Assembly: GCF_030272615.1 (NCBI RefSeq)
Contig: NC_081412.1
Coordinates: 102,412,796-102,476,795 of the forward strand
DNA: 64,000 bases
From: Cryptomeria japonica
Taxonomy: Eukaryota; Streptophyta; Pinopsida; Cupressales; Cupressaceae
Direction of reading: 5' to 3'
This document shows, piece by piece, positions 1 to 11,554 of this stretch. Below the pieces are notes generated by a model. That model did no database searches, was not told where the DNA came from, and saw only the letters and a program-made list of their open reading frames with translations. Each line of letters begins with the position of its first letter. Position 1 is the stretch's first letter. The translations under genes and the position numbers were made by a program.

Positions 1-819
1 GACAGACATAAATTCATTATCACCGCCACCGAATACTTCACCAAGTGGGTAGAGGCTATCCCTCTTACTTTCACCACCGGCAAGCAAATATCCAAATTCA
101 TCCTGAACTACCTAATCTGCCGATATGGCATCCCAAAAGTTATCATCACAAATAATGGTAAACAATTTAAGAACCAGGATGTCAAAGAACTCTACCAAAA
201 ATTCAACATCCAACACCACTTCTCCACTCCATATTACCCCCAAGGCAATGGCCAAGTTGAGGCTTCTAATAAAACCCTAATAAAAATCCTTAAAAAGACA
301 ATCAATGAAGCAGGCTGTGATTGGCACCTCCAAATCCATCCTACATTGTGGGCCTACCACACCTCCATCCACACCCCCACAAGTGCCACTCCTTATTCCC
401 TAGTATTTGGTTCTAAAGCCATCCTTCCCCTTGAGATCGAGATCCCCTCTCTAAGGGTATCATTGCAAAACATCCTACCAGAGGAAGAATACAGAATTGC
501 CCGCTTACAAGAGCTAGAATTGTTAGATGAAAGGCACCTCAAGGCCTTAAATCATCTTTGGGTATATCAAAACCATCTGCGCATGAGTTATCATAAAAAA
601 GTCAAAACTCGAGAATTCCAAGTTGGTGATCTTGTCCTTATGGAAAATTAGAAAAATCTACAAGAAAGAGAAAAGAAAGGCAAGTTCGAGCCTAATTGTC
701 TTGGACCATATATAATCACAGTGAAATATGGATTAGGAGCTTATCAGTTGGCTACTCCTGAAGGCGATCCTTTGGATGATCCAATGAATATCATGCACCT
801 CAAAAGATTTTATGCTTAG
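1..819 (+). pseudogene. Ty3/Gypsy integrase, C-terminal part of pol (element G1)
   Basis: Frame 1 is open from the left edge and reads as the catalytic core and C-terminal region of a Gypsy-type integrase: a core start (KFIITATEYFTKWVEA), then YYPQGNGQVEASN with the catalytic Glu, then the end of the domain (VGDLVLMEN, GPYIITV) and a terminal MHLKRFYA before TAG at 817. An in-frame TAG at 649-651 breaks the frame; the same reading frame continues on both sides. The second catalytic Asp is Asn (codon 151-153, in IITNNG), so this copy would not be active. The first catalytic Asp would lie left of the window. The integrase is closely similar to the minus-strand copy at 24.9-26.3 kb. It is followed by the non-coding tail and LTR of the same element, so it is the 3' end of an older Gypsy insertion. 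Confidence 0.93.
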
Positions 820-1955
820 TCCTCAGAAAGTCTTAAATTGTCAAAAAAAAAAAATCAAGAAATTTTTTTTTTTAAAATGAGAAAAAGATCCTGAAAAAAA
901 TCGTCACTTTGGTGAAAACCTGGCAAACAGGCACCTTATGACACAAAAAAAAAAAAATCAGAAAAAAAAAAAAAAAACAATTCGTCCATTAGTGAAAACC
1001 ACTTGGTGGCGCTATGGACAAGTGCCTTGGTGAAAACCTCTATGCAGACGCCAAGGTAAATAGCCGGATCCACTGTCTATCATATTGATACTACAAATCA
1101 TCTACTATCCATCCCACCCATGCGCAACATTCCTTCTTTTCCGCCTCCCAATAAAACATGCGTATGATGATGAAGTCTTCGCCTGAGTCATGAACAAGGA
1201 ATGTCTCATTGAAACTAAGATTTTATGCCTTTGTGTGTAAGCTTCAAGAAGTCTTGAGAAACAATCCCAAGTCCATCCTAGTTCTACTCTTGGCAAGAGG
1301 TATCATGTGGTCGCAAGGAAGAGACTTGTTAGATTTTGTTAAATCTTTTCATATAGGCTTGCATCTTTTGCCCTACGACTGCCACTATTTATGACTGTCT
1401 GGGTTCTTCCATATCCAAGTATGTTATGATAGGTGGAACTAGGGCATATTTCATAGTATGGCATGTTTTGGATCCTTCTTGTATAAATCGGTGACCTGGT
1501 ACTAGTGTTTATCAACACTTACCTTCTCGTGTACAAGAGGTATCGGTGTGTTTGAGGGTTTCCTTGCATGAACCCACAACTCTGTATTAGTGTTTCTTAA
1601 TACTTGCATTGTTGTGTGCGAGAAATTCCCGTTTGTCTACAGAGTCAGTCCATGCCCTGCGTTTCTCATGGAATCCTGATTTCTATAATCAATGGTGCAA
1701 GTCACTCAAGGCAACATCAAACTAGGTTGGCTCTCCACATTTGTTGTGCACAAAATCTCACCATCATTCCATCAAATCCTAAACTCAATAATCCCATGGA
1801 GTTATCAATTTCCCTCATTTTCCTCTGTGGTCTCACATCTTGTATTCTTCTTTCCAAATACCTCATGACTGCTTCATGTTTGTTCCTCATCTATCCCTTC
1901 CACCTTAATTTTTCTTCCTCTATTTTTTTTTCCTCACATAATCAATTTTGATCCT
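820..1955 (+). other. 3' non-coding region of Gypsy element G1
   Basis: This follows the integrase stop. It starts with several A- and T-runs (about 840-980) and then holds three diverged copies of a block around GTGAAAACC ... CCAAGG (about 910-1060), which also occurs inverted beside the minus-strand Gypsy copy near 24.74-24.80 kb. Short open frames here have no recognisable content and I do not call them genes. Confidence 0.6.
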
Positions 1956-2690
1956 GATTCATGTCTTATACATGATGTATCCTTCCTGAAACCAAACGCT
2001 CTGATCATGTCTTATACAGGATGAATCCTTCCTGAAACCAGACGTTGTGATCTGATCATGTCTTATACATGATGAATCCTTCCTGAAACCAGACGTTGTG
2101 ATTAGTCATGTCTTATACAGGATGTATCCTTCCTAAAACCAGACACTCTGATCATGTCTTATACAGGATGAATCCTTCCTAAAACCAGATGTTGTGATCA
2201 ATCATGTCTTATACAGGATGAATCCTTCCTGAAACCAGACATTATGATCTGATCATGTCTTATACAGGATGAATCCTTCCTGAAACTAGACGTTATGATT
2301 AGTTATGTCTTATACAAGATGTATCCTTCCTAAAACCAGACACTCCGGTCATGTCTTATACAGGATGAATCCTTCCTGAAACCAGACGTTGTGATCTGAT
2401 CATGTCTTATACAAGATGAATCCTTCCTGAAACCAGATGTTGTGATCAATCATGTCTTATACAGGATGTATCCTTCCTGAAACCAGACATTGTGATCAGT
2501 CATGTCTTATATAGGATGTATCCTTCCTGAAACCAGACACTCTGATCATGTCTTATACAGGATGAATCCTTCCTAAAACCAGATATTGTGATCAATTATG
2601 TCTTATATAGGATGAATCCTTCCTGAAACTAGACACTTTGATCATCTTTATCTTATATAGGATGAATTCTTCTTGAAACCAGACTGAATC
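1956..2690 (+). repeat. Tandem array, about 15 units of 46-51 bp, in the G1 3' region
   Basis: Units begin CATGTCTTATACAGGATG and continue with AATCCTTCCTGAAACCAGAC and a variable tail ending in GTGATC, CTCTGAT or similar. I count about 15 copies, with lengths alternating between 46, 50 and 51 bp and a partly regular four-unit order of tail variants. Each unit has a small inverted repeat, AGGAT-GA-ATCCT. The array lies between the integrase and the 3' LTR. A single diverged copy of the same unit lies in the corresponding place of Gypsy element E (about 24.22-24.27 kb, minus strand), so the unit is an old part of the family that expanded here. Confidence 0.92.
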
Positions 2691-2892
2691 TAGATCTTAT
2701 CAATCGAATCAAATCAAATCTATCGGGATATCAATTTCGCAAAACTCCAAAGATCAAATACCTCAATTGATCTCCTAAGGGAGCATCACCATACTATAAT
2801 CTATCAATCAAGAGCCGAGTCATCCTATCAAACTAATATCAACATCAAAACAAGATTATTCTTTGAATCAATGTGTCATCACACCTCACTTC

Positions 2893-2906
2893 AAAGAGGG
2901 GCAAAA
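2893..2906 (+). other. Polypurine tract of G1
   Basis: AAAGAGGGGCAAAA directly precedes TGTAGACAC, the LTR start. A purine run immediately before a TG terminus is the plus-strand priming site of LTR retrotransposons. Confidence 0.8.
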
Positions 2907-4029
2907 TGTAGACACTTAAAAATAATTATTTTAATTATTTTTAATTCCTCGCATAATTAATTAATTAATTATGTTAATTCAAATTCCTCTCAATATTAAT
3001 TAAATATAATTAATATTGTCACTATAGCATATGATTGATTTATTTAATAAATCAATCCCTTTCTTTATTCTTCTAAAAAAATCAAATCCTCACAAATCTT
3101 CCTCTTAGCTAATTAATTTCAATTAATTAGTTAACCTACATGATTCCTACAAATCATCTTCTTAATTCATTCTTCTAGAAACTCCCTAAACTCACTTAAC
3201 ATTATTCTTCTAATTTTTTATTCCCTCCACTCATTCTCTCTCCTAGTCAAATTCTCCTACAAATATTAATCCCACCTAACATTTCCTCTAATCCCCCTCT
3301 TAATGAGTCGTTAATGGTTAATCAACATGATTAGCCACAAAGTCAACTCTTTGTCCTTTTCATCCAGCCACTAGCTTTAAATGCTCTTTTCCTAGGTGAA
3401 TGTAAGATTTTTGAAATCACACATTCCTCTAGGCATCCCCTCTCCCAAGGAATTTTTAATTCCTTTTTATTCCTCTTATCCCCATGATATCCTTTTTTGG
3501 AGAATTTTTAATTCCTCCAATGCATCTTGTGGAGTGTGGAGATACTAATTGTCTTTAAGGCATATTTTTTGGTCTCCACACCCTCTCTTGGACCTTGTGT
3601 GAGCTCACAAGTAAATCTTAGCCCTTCATCTCAAATTCATCCTAGCCATCTGTTTTCCTCTCCTCTTCCTATAAAATAGGGCTTCATCCCTTCATTCAAA
3701 ACATCTTGAAATCCAGTAAATTTATGCTGCCCTTTTGATCCCAGGAAATCATCTTGGCAACTTGATCATCTCATCCTTATCATTTTTCAAATCCATTCCA
3801 TTTGTGCACAACATTGGAGAGCCATCCACATCCAGCAATCAAAGGAGCACATCAAGTGGAGCATTATCAAGGGGCGTCTTCACTTCATCAAGCTCAATCT
3901 GAAGGAGAAGGTAAATTAGCGAGGTGAAATGGTCTTTTAATGATATTTTAGCATTCCACATGTTTATTTCATTATGTTTTAATCATTTGACCTTCAAATC
4001 TATTTTCCCCTCTTCATTTACTTTGGCAG
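2907..4029 (+). mobile_element. 3' LTR of Gypsy element G1, truncated on its right
   Basis: It starts TGTAGACAC right after the polypurine tract and is AT-rich at first. A TATA box (TATAAAAT, 3670-3677) is followed by a likely transcribed part. No CA terminus or target duplication is visible: near 4030 the sequence passes into the remnant of the 5' LTR of Copia element A. The exact junction (about 3900-4030) cannot be fixed without a full-length copy. Confidence 0.75.
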
Positions 4030-4374
4030 AAATCTTGTAGTCAGTGAGGCTCTTTAGTGATGAGCAGTATGCTCTAGGCAGTGTGCCTTCCTGCAAATAC
4101 AGACCCATGTTTTATGTAGTATCTATTCATATGGCCAGTGAACTGATATTGTGGGTCACAAATCCCACTGTGGTTTTTCCTCATTGAGGTTTTCCATGTA
4201 TAAATTCTATATGTTATGGTGCTCATTTATGTGGATGGTTTATTTGCTTCTTGTTATATGCTTATTTGTTTACTGGTATATAGATGCATGGTGTAGAAAG
4301 TTTAAAATGGTATATTCTAGAAGAACATTGACTCACCCCCCCCCCTCCTCTCAGTGTTCTTAGATCCCAACAAT
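4030..4374 (+). mobile_element. 5' LTR remnant of element A
   Basis: It aligns with the last about 345 bp of the LTR at 9330-10247: shared block GGCAGTGTGCCTTCCTGCA, then the GGTTTTCCA...TATAAA stretch and a terminal run of C before CAACA. The first about 570 bp of the LTR are missing. The ORF readable across it is only LTR sequence. Confidence 0.85.
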
Positions 4375-4376
4375 TG

Positions 4377-4389
4377 GTATCAAATCCTG
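4377..4389 (+). other. Primer binding site of element A
   Basis: TGGTATCAAATCC follows the LTR end CAACA by two bases. It resembles the initiator-tRNA-Met site (TGGTATCAGAGC) of plant Copia elements, with mismatches. Confidence 0.8.
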
Positions 4390-4446
4390 GTAAATCGAAA
4401 GAAGTTTAACAGTTAGAGGAAGATCCTCAAACCAGAATCTTTGAAC

Positions 4447-5549
4447 ATGGCTATGGAGAAGCAACTTGAGATGGCTCTTGAGGATTATGATGCTGAAAGG
4501 ATGAAGAACTTGAAATTGCAAGAAGAATTGAATTTTGCAAATGAATTCATTCTTATCCTGCAAGAAATGTTATCATCTTCTCAAGCCAAGAGAAAATAAC
4601 TTTTGCAACAACCGAATGATGAGGAGAAGAATGCTCTTAAGGAACAATGTTAGAAACTAAGTCAAACAAACATGCTCATGAAAAATAAAATGCAAGATCT
4701 AGCCATGAGGTTATCAAAAGATATTGAAGAAATAAAGAAGAAGGAAGATAATCTTGTTTTATCTCTGAAGAACAAGTTTGGTGAATGTGGAAGATTGACT
4801 CATGAGAATAATCTGTTAAGAACTGATTTGGCACACTCCTGGAATAATGAACAAGAACTTGAAAGGAAAATAACTACTCAAAGAGATGATCTAACTATTG
4901 CAAGTGAGTATCAAGAAATTTTAGGATCAGTGTTGCACAGTTGGATGACTTACTAAAAAGACAAAGATAGATTGATGATTCTAGAGGACTTGGATTTGTA
5001 CAGGGTGAAAGATCTGGTACTGCTAATGAAGATCAGATAACCGGTATGCAGAACTCATCAGAACAGAGGAAACCGGTAAGACAATCTAATGCTTATAAAT
5101 TCAATGGTAGATGTTTTATTTGCAATAAATTTGGGCATGTGGCTAAACAATGTAGAAATAAGGCAAATCAAAGCTACAATTTTGTTCCTGGTCAATGCAC
5201 AAACTGCAAGAAATATGGTCATAGATCAAAAGATTGCAAAATGTATGTTAAATGTCATGCATATGGAAAGTTTGGACATTTTGCTAATCATTGTAGGTCA
5301 AGAAATAATAATACTGTATATGTCAAAGCAATTCAGAAGAACAATGTTACATGTTATGCATGCAACAAAATAGGTCATATTGCTAAGTATTGCAGAAGCA
5401 AAACTCAATCGGCTAATAATGATAAAGACAATGAGAAAGGAAAGAAGAAGGTAGATGAAATACAACAAGACCACACCAAGAGATGGGTTAGAAAATCTGA
5501 AGAACAAAGTGGAGATGGATCTATACTGGCAAATCCACTAGTAGAATAG
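4447..5549 (+). pseudogene. gag-like protein of element A (coiled coil + four zinc knuckles), frameshifted
   Basis: The ATG is chosen because the same MAMEK start occurs in B. The N-terminal about 165 residues are charged, heptad-like and predicted coiled coil by eye. The C-terminal part has four CCHC-type knuckles: CFICNKFGHVAKQC, CTNCKKYGHRSKDC, a third with the second Cys changed to Tyr (CHAYGKFGHFANHC), and CYACNKIGHIAKYC. A basic tail ends at a TAG. In-frame stops occur near 4597 and 4651, and one base is missing relative to B near 4920, shifting the frame so that the knuckles are read from 5046. The protein would be a nucleic-acid-binding capsid-like component. No UBN2-type gag domain as in C or F is recognisable. 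Confidence 0.8.
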
Positions 5550-5949
5550 AGTATTCCTCCACTAGTAGGAAATTCCACTAGTAACTAAGGCATAAACCTT
5601 AGGGGCTGGCAAAGTCACTTCTAAATTTTGCATATTACCCTTAAAGAGATCTAAGGAGATTTGGAAAGAAATCTAGAGATTATTTTCCTCATTAATGAAG
5701 GTTACCCCAGCACATAACTGTGAAACCACCATCTATAGGGTTGTTGGTGAAGCATTAATTACACAAAATTAGGGTTTTATTCACTGATAAAAGAGGGTAA
5801 GTGAAATCATTTTCACTCACCGAGCATTCAAGCAATCAGAGTGAAGTAAAGGCGAATTAAGAGTGAGCAAAGCATTGAGAAAGGATTTTGAGCAGTTATC
5901 TGAAGCACTCAAATCTTTCATTGACATTCACTTTCAGGTATTTTTTGAA

Positions 5950-8900
5950 ATGGCATCTGGATCTTCCACTCCTACTTTTATTGCAAATCCCATAATTGTC
6001 CAAGTCAAGGATAGGTTAAGGCCAGTCTTTAAGGAGGTTCTCGAAATTGCCAAAAAGAAAGACTCTGCGGGAGCATTTTCTAGGGTTCCTGACGACGTAA
6101 TTTATGTTGAAGATGTGAGGACATACATTCACTGCACCCTTGAGGATTTGGGCACTGAAGATATCAAAAGCATGTATCAATCAGTGATACTAGGAGACAC
6201 CGAAAATATCAAACCAGAATTTAAAGCAATTGAGGATCTAGGGTTAACTGGTATTCTGTATTTACCGGAATTTAAGGATGAAGTTATTAGATACGTTCTG
6301 AGTAGGGTTCACAACGAATTAATTTGGTTAGATAGACCCTACATGATCACAAAGGAAGCTATTCAAGATTTCATCGCCTTACCCAGGGTCGAACAAGAAC
6401 CTGGTAAGAAAATTTCCAACACAGAGGTTCAGAAACTCACCGGTTTTACACCTGATAATAGATCAATGAGGATAAACACGATCACCGATACAGATATAAA
6501 TTTTGCAAGCATGATCATAGGATACAAGGTAACTCAATCGAACCAATTGAATTATGTTGCAAGTTCATGCATTCATGCTGCATAGCAAATGCTAAGGAAT
6601 AATGTGAAGTATGACTTATGTGAATGCATGAGAAGTGAGTTGATGCTAAACCTTAGTAAGATAAAAGGAACCAAGAAAGGCACTTTCAGATATGGAAACT
6701 TAATTGTTTGTTTAATGCTTTAATTCTTGAATGAGTTACCCAGTTTAGGAAAGAAGCAGTGGGCTCATGACATACCGGTAGGTATGCAAATCAAAGAAGC
6801 TATCATCGGTCTTGGTACCAGTAGAGATGAAAAAATTTGGGGTTATTTTAACACATTTCGGGAGAACATGAGGCAAAGGGAAATAATTTCAAAGAATATT
6901 GTGGAGAAGTATTCCACTGATATATGTTTCATGGTGAAAACTAATGAAACTCTCATGGAAGCAGTTGAACCCAGGCAAATATGGATTACTGATCTTGGAT
7001 GTGAGGTAGATGACAACATTTTTGAACTATATGCAAAGACATTGTTAGATGCCCCATTAGATGATAAAACAGAGGACTTCGGTACAGCAGAAGAGAAGGC
7101 TCTTGAAGTAAAAACAAGTTTTAACAGGAAAAGAAGCGAGAAGAAAATAGAGAAGATGTCTGCATATGTGCAAGATGTGATCCACAAGATAGACACTCAG
7201 CTGGGCTCCAAATCTAAATAGGCAGCTAAACCGACAGAGGTTGCTACTGAAGAAGTGAAGAAGTCACAAGTACACATTTCCCCAATCACTTTTGACTCTG
7301 ACTCTAAGGATAATGAGCCTTTAGCCTTTAGAAGAGTGCAAAGGAAGAATGTGGTAAAATCACTGGTAGAGAAACAGAAGGCAGAATCAAGGAGGAGACT
7401 TGTCAGAAAGGCATCTCAGCCTACTACACCTCTGCCTCTAGTAAGGAAGCCTATACAGAATAGGAAACCAATCACACTGGAAACCACAAGCAAAAAGTAG
7501 AAGGGTGATGAAACTGGAACTGGTAAGACAATAATGACCTGTCCTAAAATTATTGATGAAGTTGCAAAAGATGGAATATTAAAGAATGTATCAAAGTATT
7601 ATGAGGATTTTGAATAAAATGAATTAGAAGAGGCTATTTTATTGTATATAGACATCTATAAGAAAGCCTTAGTTGAAATTTTGAAGGAAATACCTTTATC
7701 CCTATATAATAAACTTGAAGTTGTCAAAAGAGATAGGGAAATCAAAGAAGTTGCACTTTTGGAACAATGTAGTACTATAAATAATGAAGAAATGAAAAGG
7801 TGTATAGATACTGCTAATAGGACAATTTTTAGTAGTAAAAACCGACAGATAAGCCTTATGATGGGTAGAGTAAATGAGGTGGTAAATGAGACAAGTATGG
7901 GATGGACAAAATTATTTCAAAAAAACCCAGACTTTCTCACATCTCAAGAAGAATTTGCAAAGGCAACATCCCCCACGATTCCTGACAAATCAAAAGGAAA
8001 GGGTACTTTGGGTAGTTCTACTCCAATTTTGGTACAATCACAACTAGCAGTAACTATAGATACACAACCTCAACCAACAGTTAAAGAGAGTGTACAATAT
8101 ATAATGGCAGAGACCAATTTTGAGCAAGAGAATGTACAGAGCATTGGAAACACTATGGATGATACTCCACCGACAGTAACTGATACTGCACCAAGTGGCG
8201 AAGCCGCTGATGCAAAAGAGGTTGAGATGGACAAGGTAAAATCAACTGAGTCCATACCGGCAAGCAAAATTGATTCCCTGGCAAGAGTTTTGGCAATTGA
8301 AACTTCTCAGGTTGAGAAGAAATCAGTCTCTGAGTTGAGTCCAACAAAATTAATGATGATGGCCACTCAGAAGTTACAAAAAGAAGGAACTGTAGATAAA
8401 GGGTTAATTGATCAATCGGTCTTTGTACTACACAAAATAATGTCTGACTATCTGATTGAGAATGGAGCAAGCCCTTCCAGTAAGCTCAAGACTTTAACAG
8501 AGCACATATCTAATCATTTTCAATCTTTGAGATAGATTGCAGACCGATAGGCCTTGGACAATTTCTTTGTAGCAAAAAGAGCAGCTTTTGATCAGCTTAT
8601 AGTAACAGGGAAGAAGAAAATAGAAGACAAACTTATTCCTATTGAAATTTATTTAAAACAATGTACTAATATTTAATAAAGTATGTTGTAATATAGGAAG
8701 TCTTACAGCTAATGTAGATAGCAGATTGAAGGAGTTATATGACAAAATGGCTAATATTGCCAACTCTTTTGATGGATTGAATGCACTAACTACATCTCTT
8801 GATGGACAAATTTTATCCTTGGAGAACTAAGTTTTTTTCTTTTGAGAAGGAGAAAGATAAAATAATAAGGATAGCAAGAAATCTAAGAGTATTGGTAAGT

Positions 8901-9116
8901 CCTAGACTTGACTCTTTGGGTGTTCACAAGAGAGAATGCATGGATATGCTAGAAAAACCCACACCGGTAGAATCCAGGAGAAGGAATAACTTGCCCACTT
9001 ACTCAGTGGACTTGCATCTATATCTAATGCTTTCAAATCAGGTTGGGACACATATCTTTAGTTGCTACAAAAGGCATACCCAGAAATCCTGAAGATGACT
9101 AAGCTTGAACGACTCT
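5950..9116 (+). pseudogene. ORF2 of element A, large protein of unknown function, broken by stops
   Basis: One reading frame carries the homology from ATG 5950 (MASGSSTPTF) to 8535, interrupted by TAG at 6583, 7219, 7498 and 8533, a TAA near 6720 and a TGA/TAA group near 7615; the last part (about 8560-9116) is shifted. Full length would be about 1,050 residues. The N-terminal third holds blocks shared with element D: GAFSRVP, VEDVR, LEDLG, VLSRVH, WLD, ITKEAI, ASMIIGY and, after 6830, WGYF, DICFMV, MEAVEPR. The middle is Lys/Ser/Pro-rich and low complexity; the end (LENQ, FEKEKDKIIR) looks coiled. No enzyme motif, signal peptide or membrane segment is seen. It is not protease, integrase or reverse transcriptase; an envelope-like or accessory role is possible but unsupported. 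Confidence 0.8.
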
Positions 9117-9171
9117 AACAGTATTCTTTTATTCTTTCTATTCTTTCACCAGTATTTGGCATTAATGTTGA

Positions 9172-9329
9172 ATGGGGAGTATGTATATATGTGAAAAATA
9201 TCAAAGAAAAATTATCAGATGGAGTTTATGGAGTGTATTTCTCAAGGGGAGCACACAAGCAGGGGGTCCATTTTCGATAGGGAATCCATTTTTCACATGA
9301 GTGTTGCCATCAATGCCAAAGGGGGAGAT
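9172..9329 (+). other. Repeated polypurine tracts before the A/B LTR
   Basis: Three purine tracts precede the LTR: ATGGGGAG near 9172, AAGGGGAG at 9244-9251, and the proximal AAAGGGGGAGAT at 9318-9329, which ends at the LTR TGTTGG. The last is the probable functional tract; upstream copies resemble the multiple-PPT signature described for Sirevirus-type Copia elements. Confidence 0.7.
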
Positions 9330-10247
9330 TGTTGGCAATTGATGCTCATTGGATTCATTTTTTTTTCATTGATGGTAACAAGATCTGATGGAAGTCACAA
9401 ATCGGCACTAGGAGGCATATACCGGTAGATACCAGCATTGGAAGCATTCAGGGCTACACCGACACCAGCACCGACATCAATACCTCAAGGAAGCCGACAT
9501 CAAAGAAGATTTATTTAGTAAATAATTTTTTAATTATTGTTGAGGCCGACATTGAATATCTTTTGTAAATACATTGTAAGACGACATAAGGCATATCATG
9601 TATAATAGGTATATAATTCAGTTTGCTAGGTCAATTTAGTATGATGGTATGATGGAATAGATGATAGACATATATAGGTATAGCAGAACTATGTGATGTA
9701 AAATATATGTATGGAGATCTTTTTTGTATGCGAACAATATATCATGCAATGATCTATAGATAGCTTGAAAAGCATTCTTGGAGGAAAAGTAATATCGGTA
9801 ATAGTTCAAGTTTGTAAACTGGTACAAAGCAGAAGTAGAACTAGAACTCTATTTGGCATAGCAGATGCATTCCTGAGTTCATTTTCAGTAATTTGCTTTT
9901 GCAAAAATCTTGTAGTCAATGAGGCTCTTTAGTGATGAGTAGTATGCTCTAGGCAGTGTGCCTTCCTGCAAGTGCAGGCCCCTGTCTTATGTAATATCTT
10001 TTCATATGGCCAGTGAACTGATATTGTGGGTCATAAATCCCACTGTGGTTTTTCCTCATTGAGGTTTTCCACGTATAAAATCTATGTGTTATGGTGCTCA
10101 TTTATGTGGATGGTTTATTTGTTTCTTGTTATATGCTTATTTGTTTACCGGTATATAGATGCATGGTGTAGAAAGTTAAAAACTGTATATTCTGATAGAA
10201 CACTGATTCACCCCCCCTCCCCCTCTCAGTCTTCTTAGATCCCAACA
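9330..10247 (+). mobile_element. Shared LTR: 3' LTR of A and 5' LTR of B
   Basis: 918 bp, TGTTGG...CCAACA. On its left is the polypurine tract of A, on its right a primer site (TGGTATCAGACC, from 10249) and the gag of B. It contains ACCGG/CCGGTA motifs, the block CTAGGCAGTGTGCCTTCC, the GGTTTTCCACGTATAAA stretch and a C-run near the end, as do the LTR ending at 4374 and the one at 22001-22908. Confidence 0.92.
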
Positions 10248-10248
10248 T

Positions 10249-10260
10249 TGGTATCAGACC
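10249..10260 (+). other. Primer binding site of element B
   Basis: TGGTATCAGACC, one base after the LTR terminus; initiator-tRNA-Met type as in A, C, D and F. Confidence 0.85.
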
Positions 10261-10320
10261 TTTGTGCCTCGGAGAAAGTTTAATAGCTTGAGGAAGATCC
10301 TAAAACTAGAATCATTGAAC

Positions 10321-11421
10321 ATGGCCATGGAGAAAAAAATTGAGATGGCACTTGAGGATTATGATGCTGAAAGGATGAAAAACTTAAAATTGCAAGATGA
10401 ATTTAATTATGCCAATGAATTTTTTCTTGTTCTGCAAGAAAGGTTATCATCGGCCCAAGCTAAGAGGAAGGAACTTTTGCAAAACCAGGATGATGAAGAG
10501 AAAAATGCACTCAAGGAACAATGTCATAAACTAAGTCAAGCAAACATGCTCATGAGGAATGAAATGCAAGACTTGACTATGAGGATGTCAAAAGATATTG
10601 AGGATAGAAAGAAGAAGGAAGAAAATCTTATTCTATCTCTGAAGAACAAATCTGAAGAATGTGGTAGATTGGCTCGTGAAAATGATATGTTGAAAACTAA
10701 TTTGGTACTATCCCAGAATAATGAATAAGAGCTTGAAAGATAAATAATAACTCTGAGAGATGATCTAACTATTGCAAGTGAGTATGAAGAAAAATTTAGG
10801 ATTAGTGCTGCACAGTTGGATGACTTACTGAAAAGACAAAGGCAGGGTGATGATTCTAGAGGACTTAGATTTGTACAAGGTAAAAGCTCTGGTACTGCAA
10901 ATAAAGATCAGACAACCGGTATGCAGAACTCATCAGAACAGAGGAAACCGGTAAGGCAATCAAATGCTTATAAATTTAATGGTATTTTTTTTGTTTGTAA
11001 TAAATTTGGGCACATGGCTAAACAATGTAGAAATAGAGAAAATCAAAACTACAATTATGTTCCCGGTCAATGCACAAATTGCAAGAAATATGGTCATAAG
11101 TCAGAAAATTGTAGGATGAATGTTAAATGTCATGCATATGGAAAGTTTGGACATTTGGTTTATCAATGTAGGTCAAGGAATCCCACCGGATATGTTAAAT
11201 AAATTTAAAAGAACAATTTTACATGTCATGCATGCAACAAAATAGGTCATATTGCTAAGTATTGTAGAATCAAGACTAAATCGGCTAGCAATGACAAAGC
11301 AAATGAGAAAGGAAAGAAGAAGGTAGATGAAATACAACAAGATCACACCAAGAGATGGCTTAGAAAGACTAAAGAACCAAGTGGAGATGCAACTACATCG
11401 GTAACTCCACTGATAGAATAG
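10321..11421 (+). pseudogene. gag-like protein of element B (coiled coil + four zinc knuckles)
   Basis: A single frame of 366 codons from MAMEKKIEMA to TAG. Residues 1-165 are coiled-coil-like. Knuckles lie at residues 223-236 (first Cys now Phe), 251-264 (CTNCKKYGHKSENC, complete), 270-283 (second Cys is Tyr) and 302-315 (CHACNKIGHIAKYC, complete). Premature stops: TAA at 10726 and 10741, TAA at 11200 and one two codons later. Unlike A there is no frameshift, so B gives the better view of the ancestral frame. The Cys-to-Tyr change in the third knuckle is shared with A and so predates their split. Confidence 0.82.
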
Positions 11422-11554
11422 AGCATTCCTACACCGATAAGAAATTCAACCGGTAACTAAGGCATATGCCTTAGGGGTTGGCAAATGCATTGCAAATCTT
11501 GCATATTCCTCGAAAGAGATCTGGAGAGTTGTATTAATCATTGATGAAGGTTTA

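Larger units (their letters stand above)
4030..10247 (+). mobile_element. LTR retrotransposon A (pol-less, gag + ORF2)
   Basis: Layout: truncated 5' LTR (4030-4374), primer site, gag-like pseudogene, ORF2 pseudogene, polypurine tracts and 3' LTR (9330-10247). The interior is about 4.95 kb. I see no aspartic protease (DSG), integrase, reverse transcriptase (YVDD-like) or RNase H motif in any frame. LTR and primer-site style are Ty1/Copia. The 3' LTR is immediately followed by a new primer site and the interior of element B, so it doubles as B's 5' LTR. The element is non-autonomous by content. Confidence 0.85.

Noticed and set aside
1956-2690. CRISPR-like array of similar repeats
   Set aside because: Units are contiguous tandem copies without unique spacers, in a plant retrotransposon; it is a tandem repeat.
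4151-4363. Open frames at LTR ends (also 10026-10238, 14221-14457, 57313-57558)
   Set aside because: They are the conserved LTR tail (GGTTTTCC...C-run) translated by chance and recur in every LTR of the group.
7642-8535. ORF2 segment as part of a host gene
   Set aside because: It lies between LTRs, shares one frame with the upstream ORF2 segments and recurs in element B.
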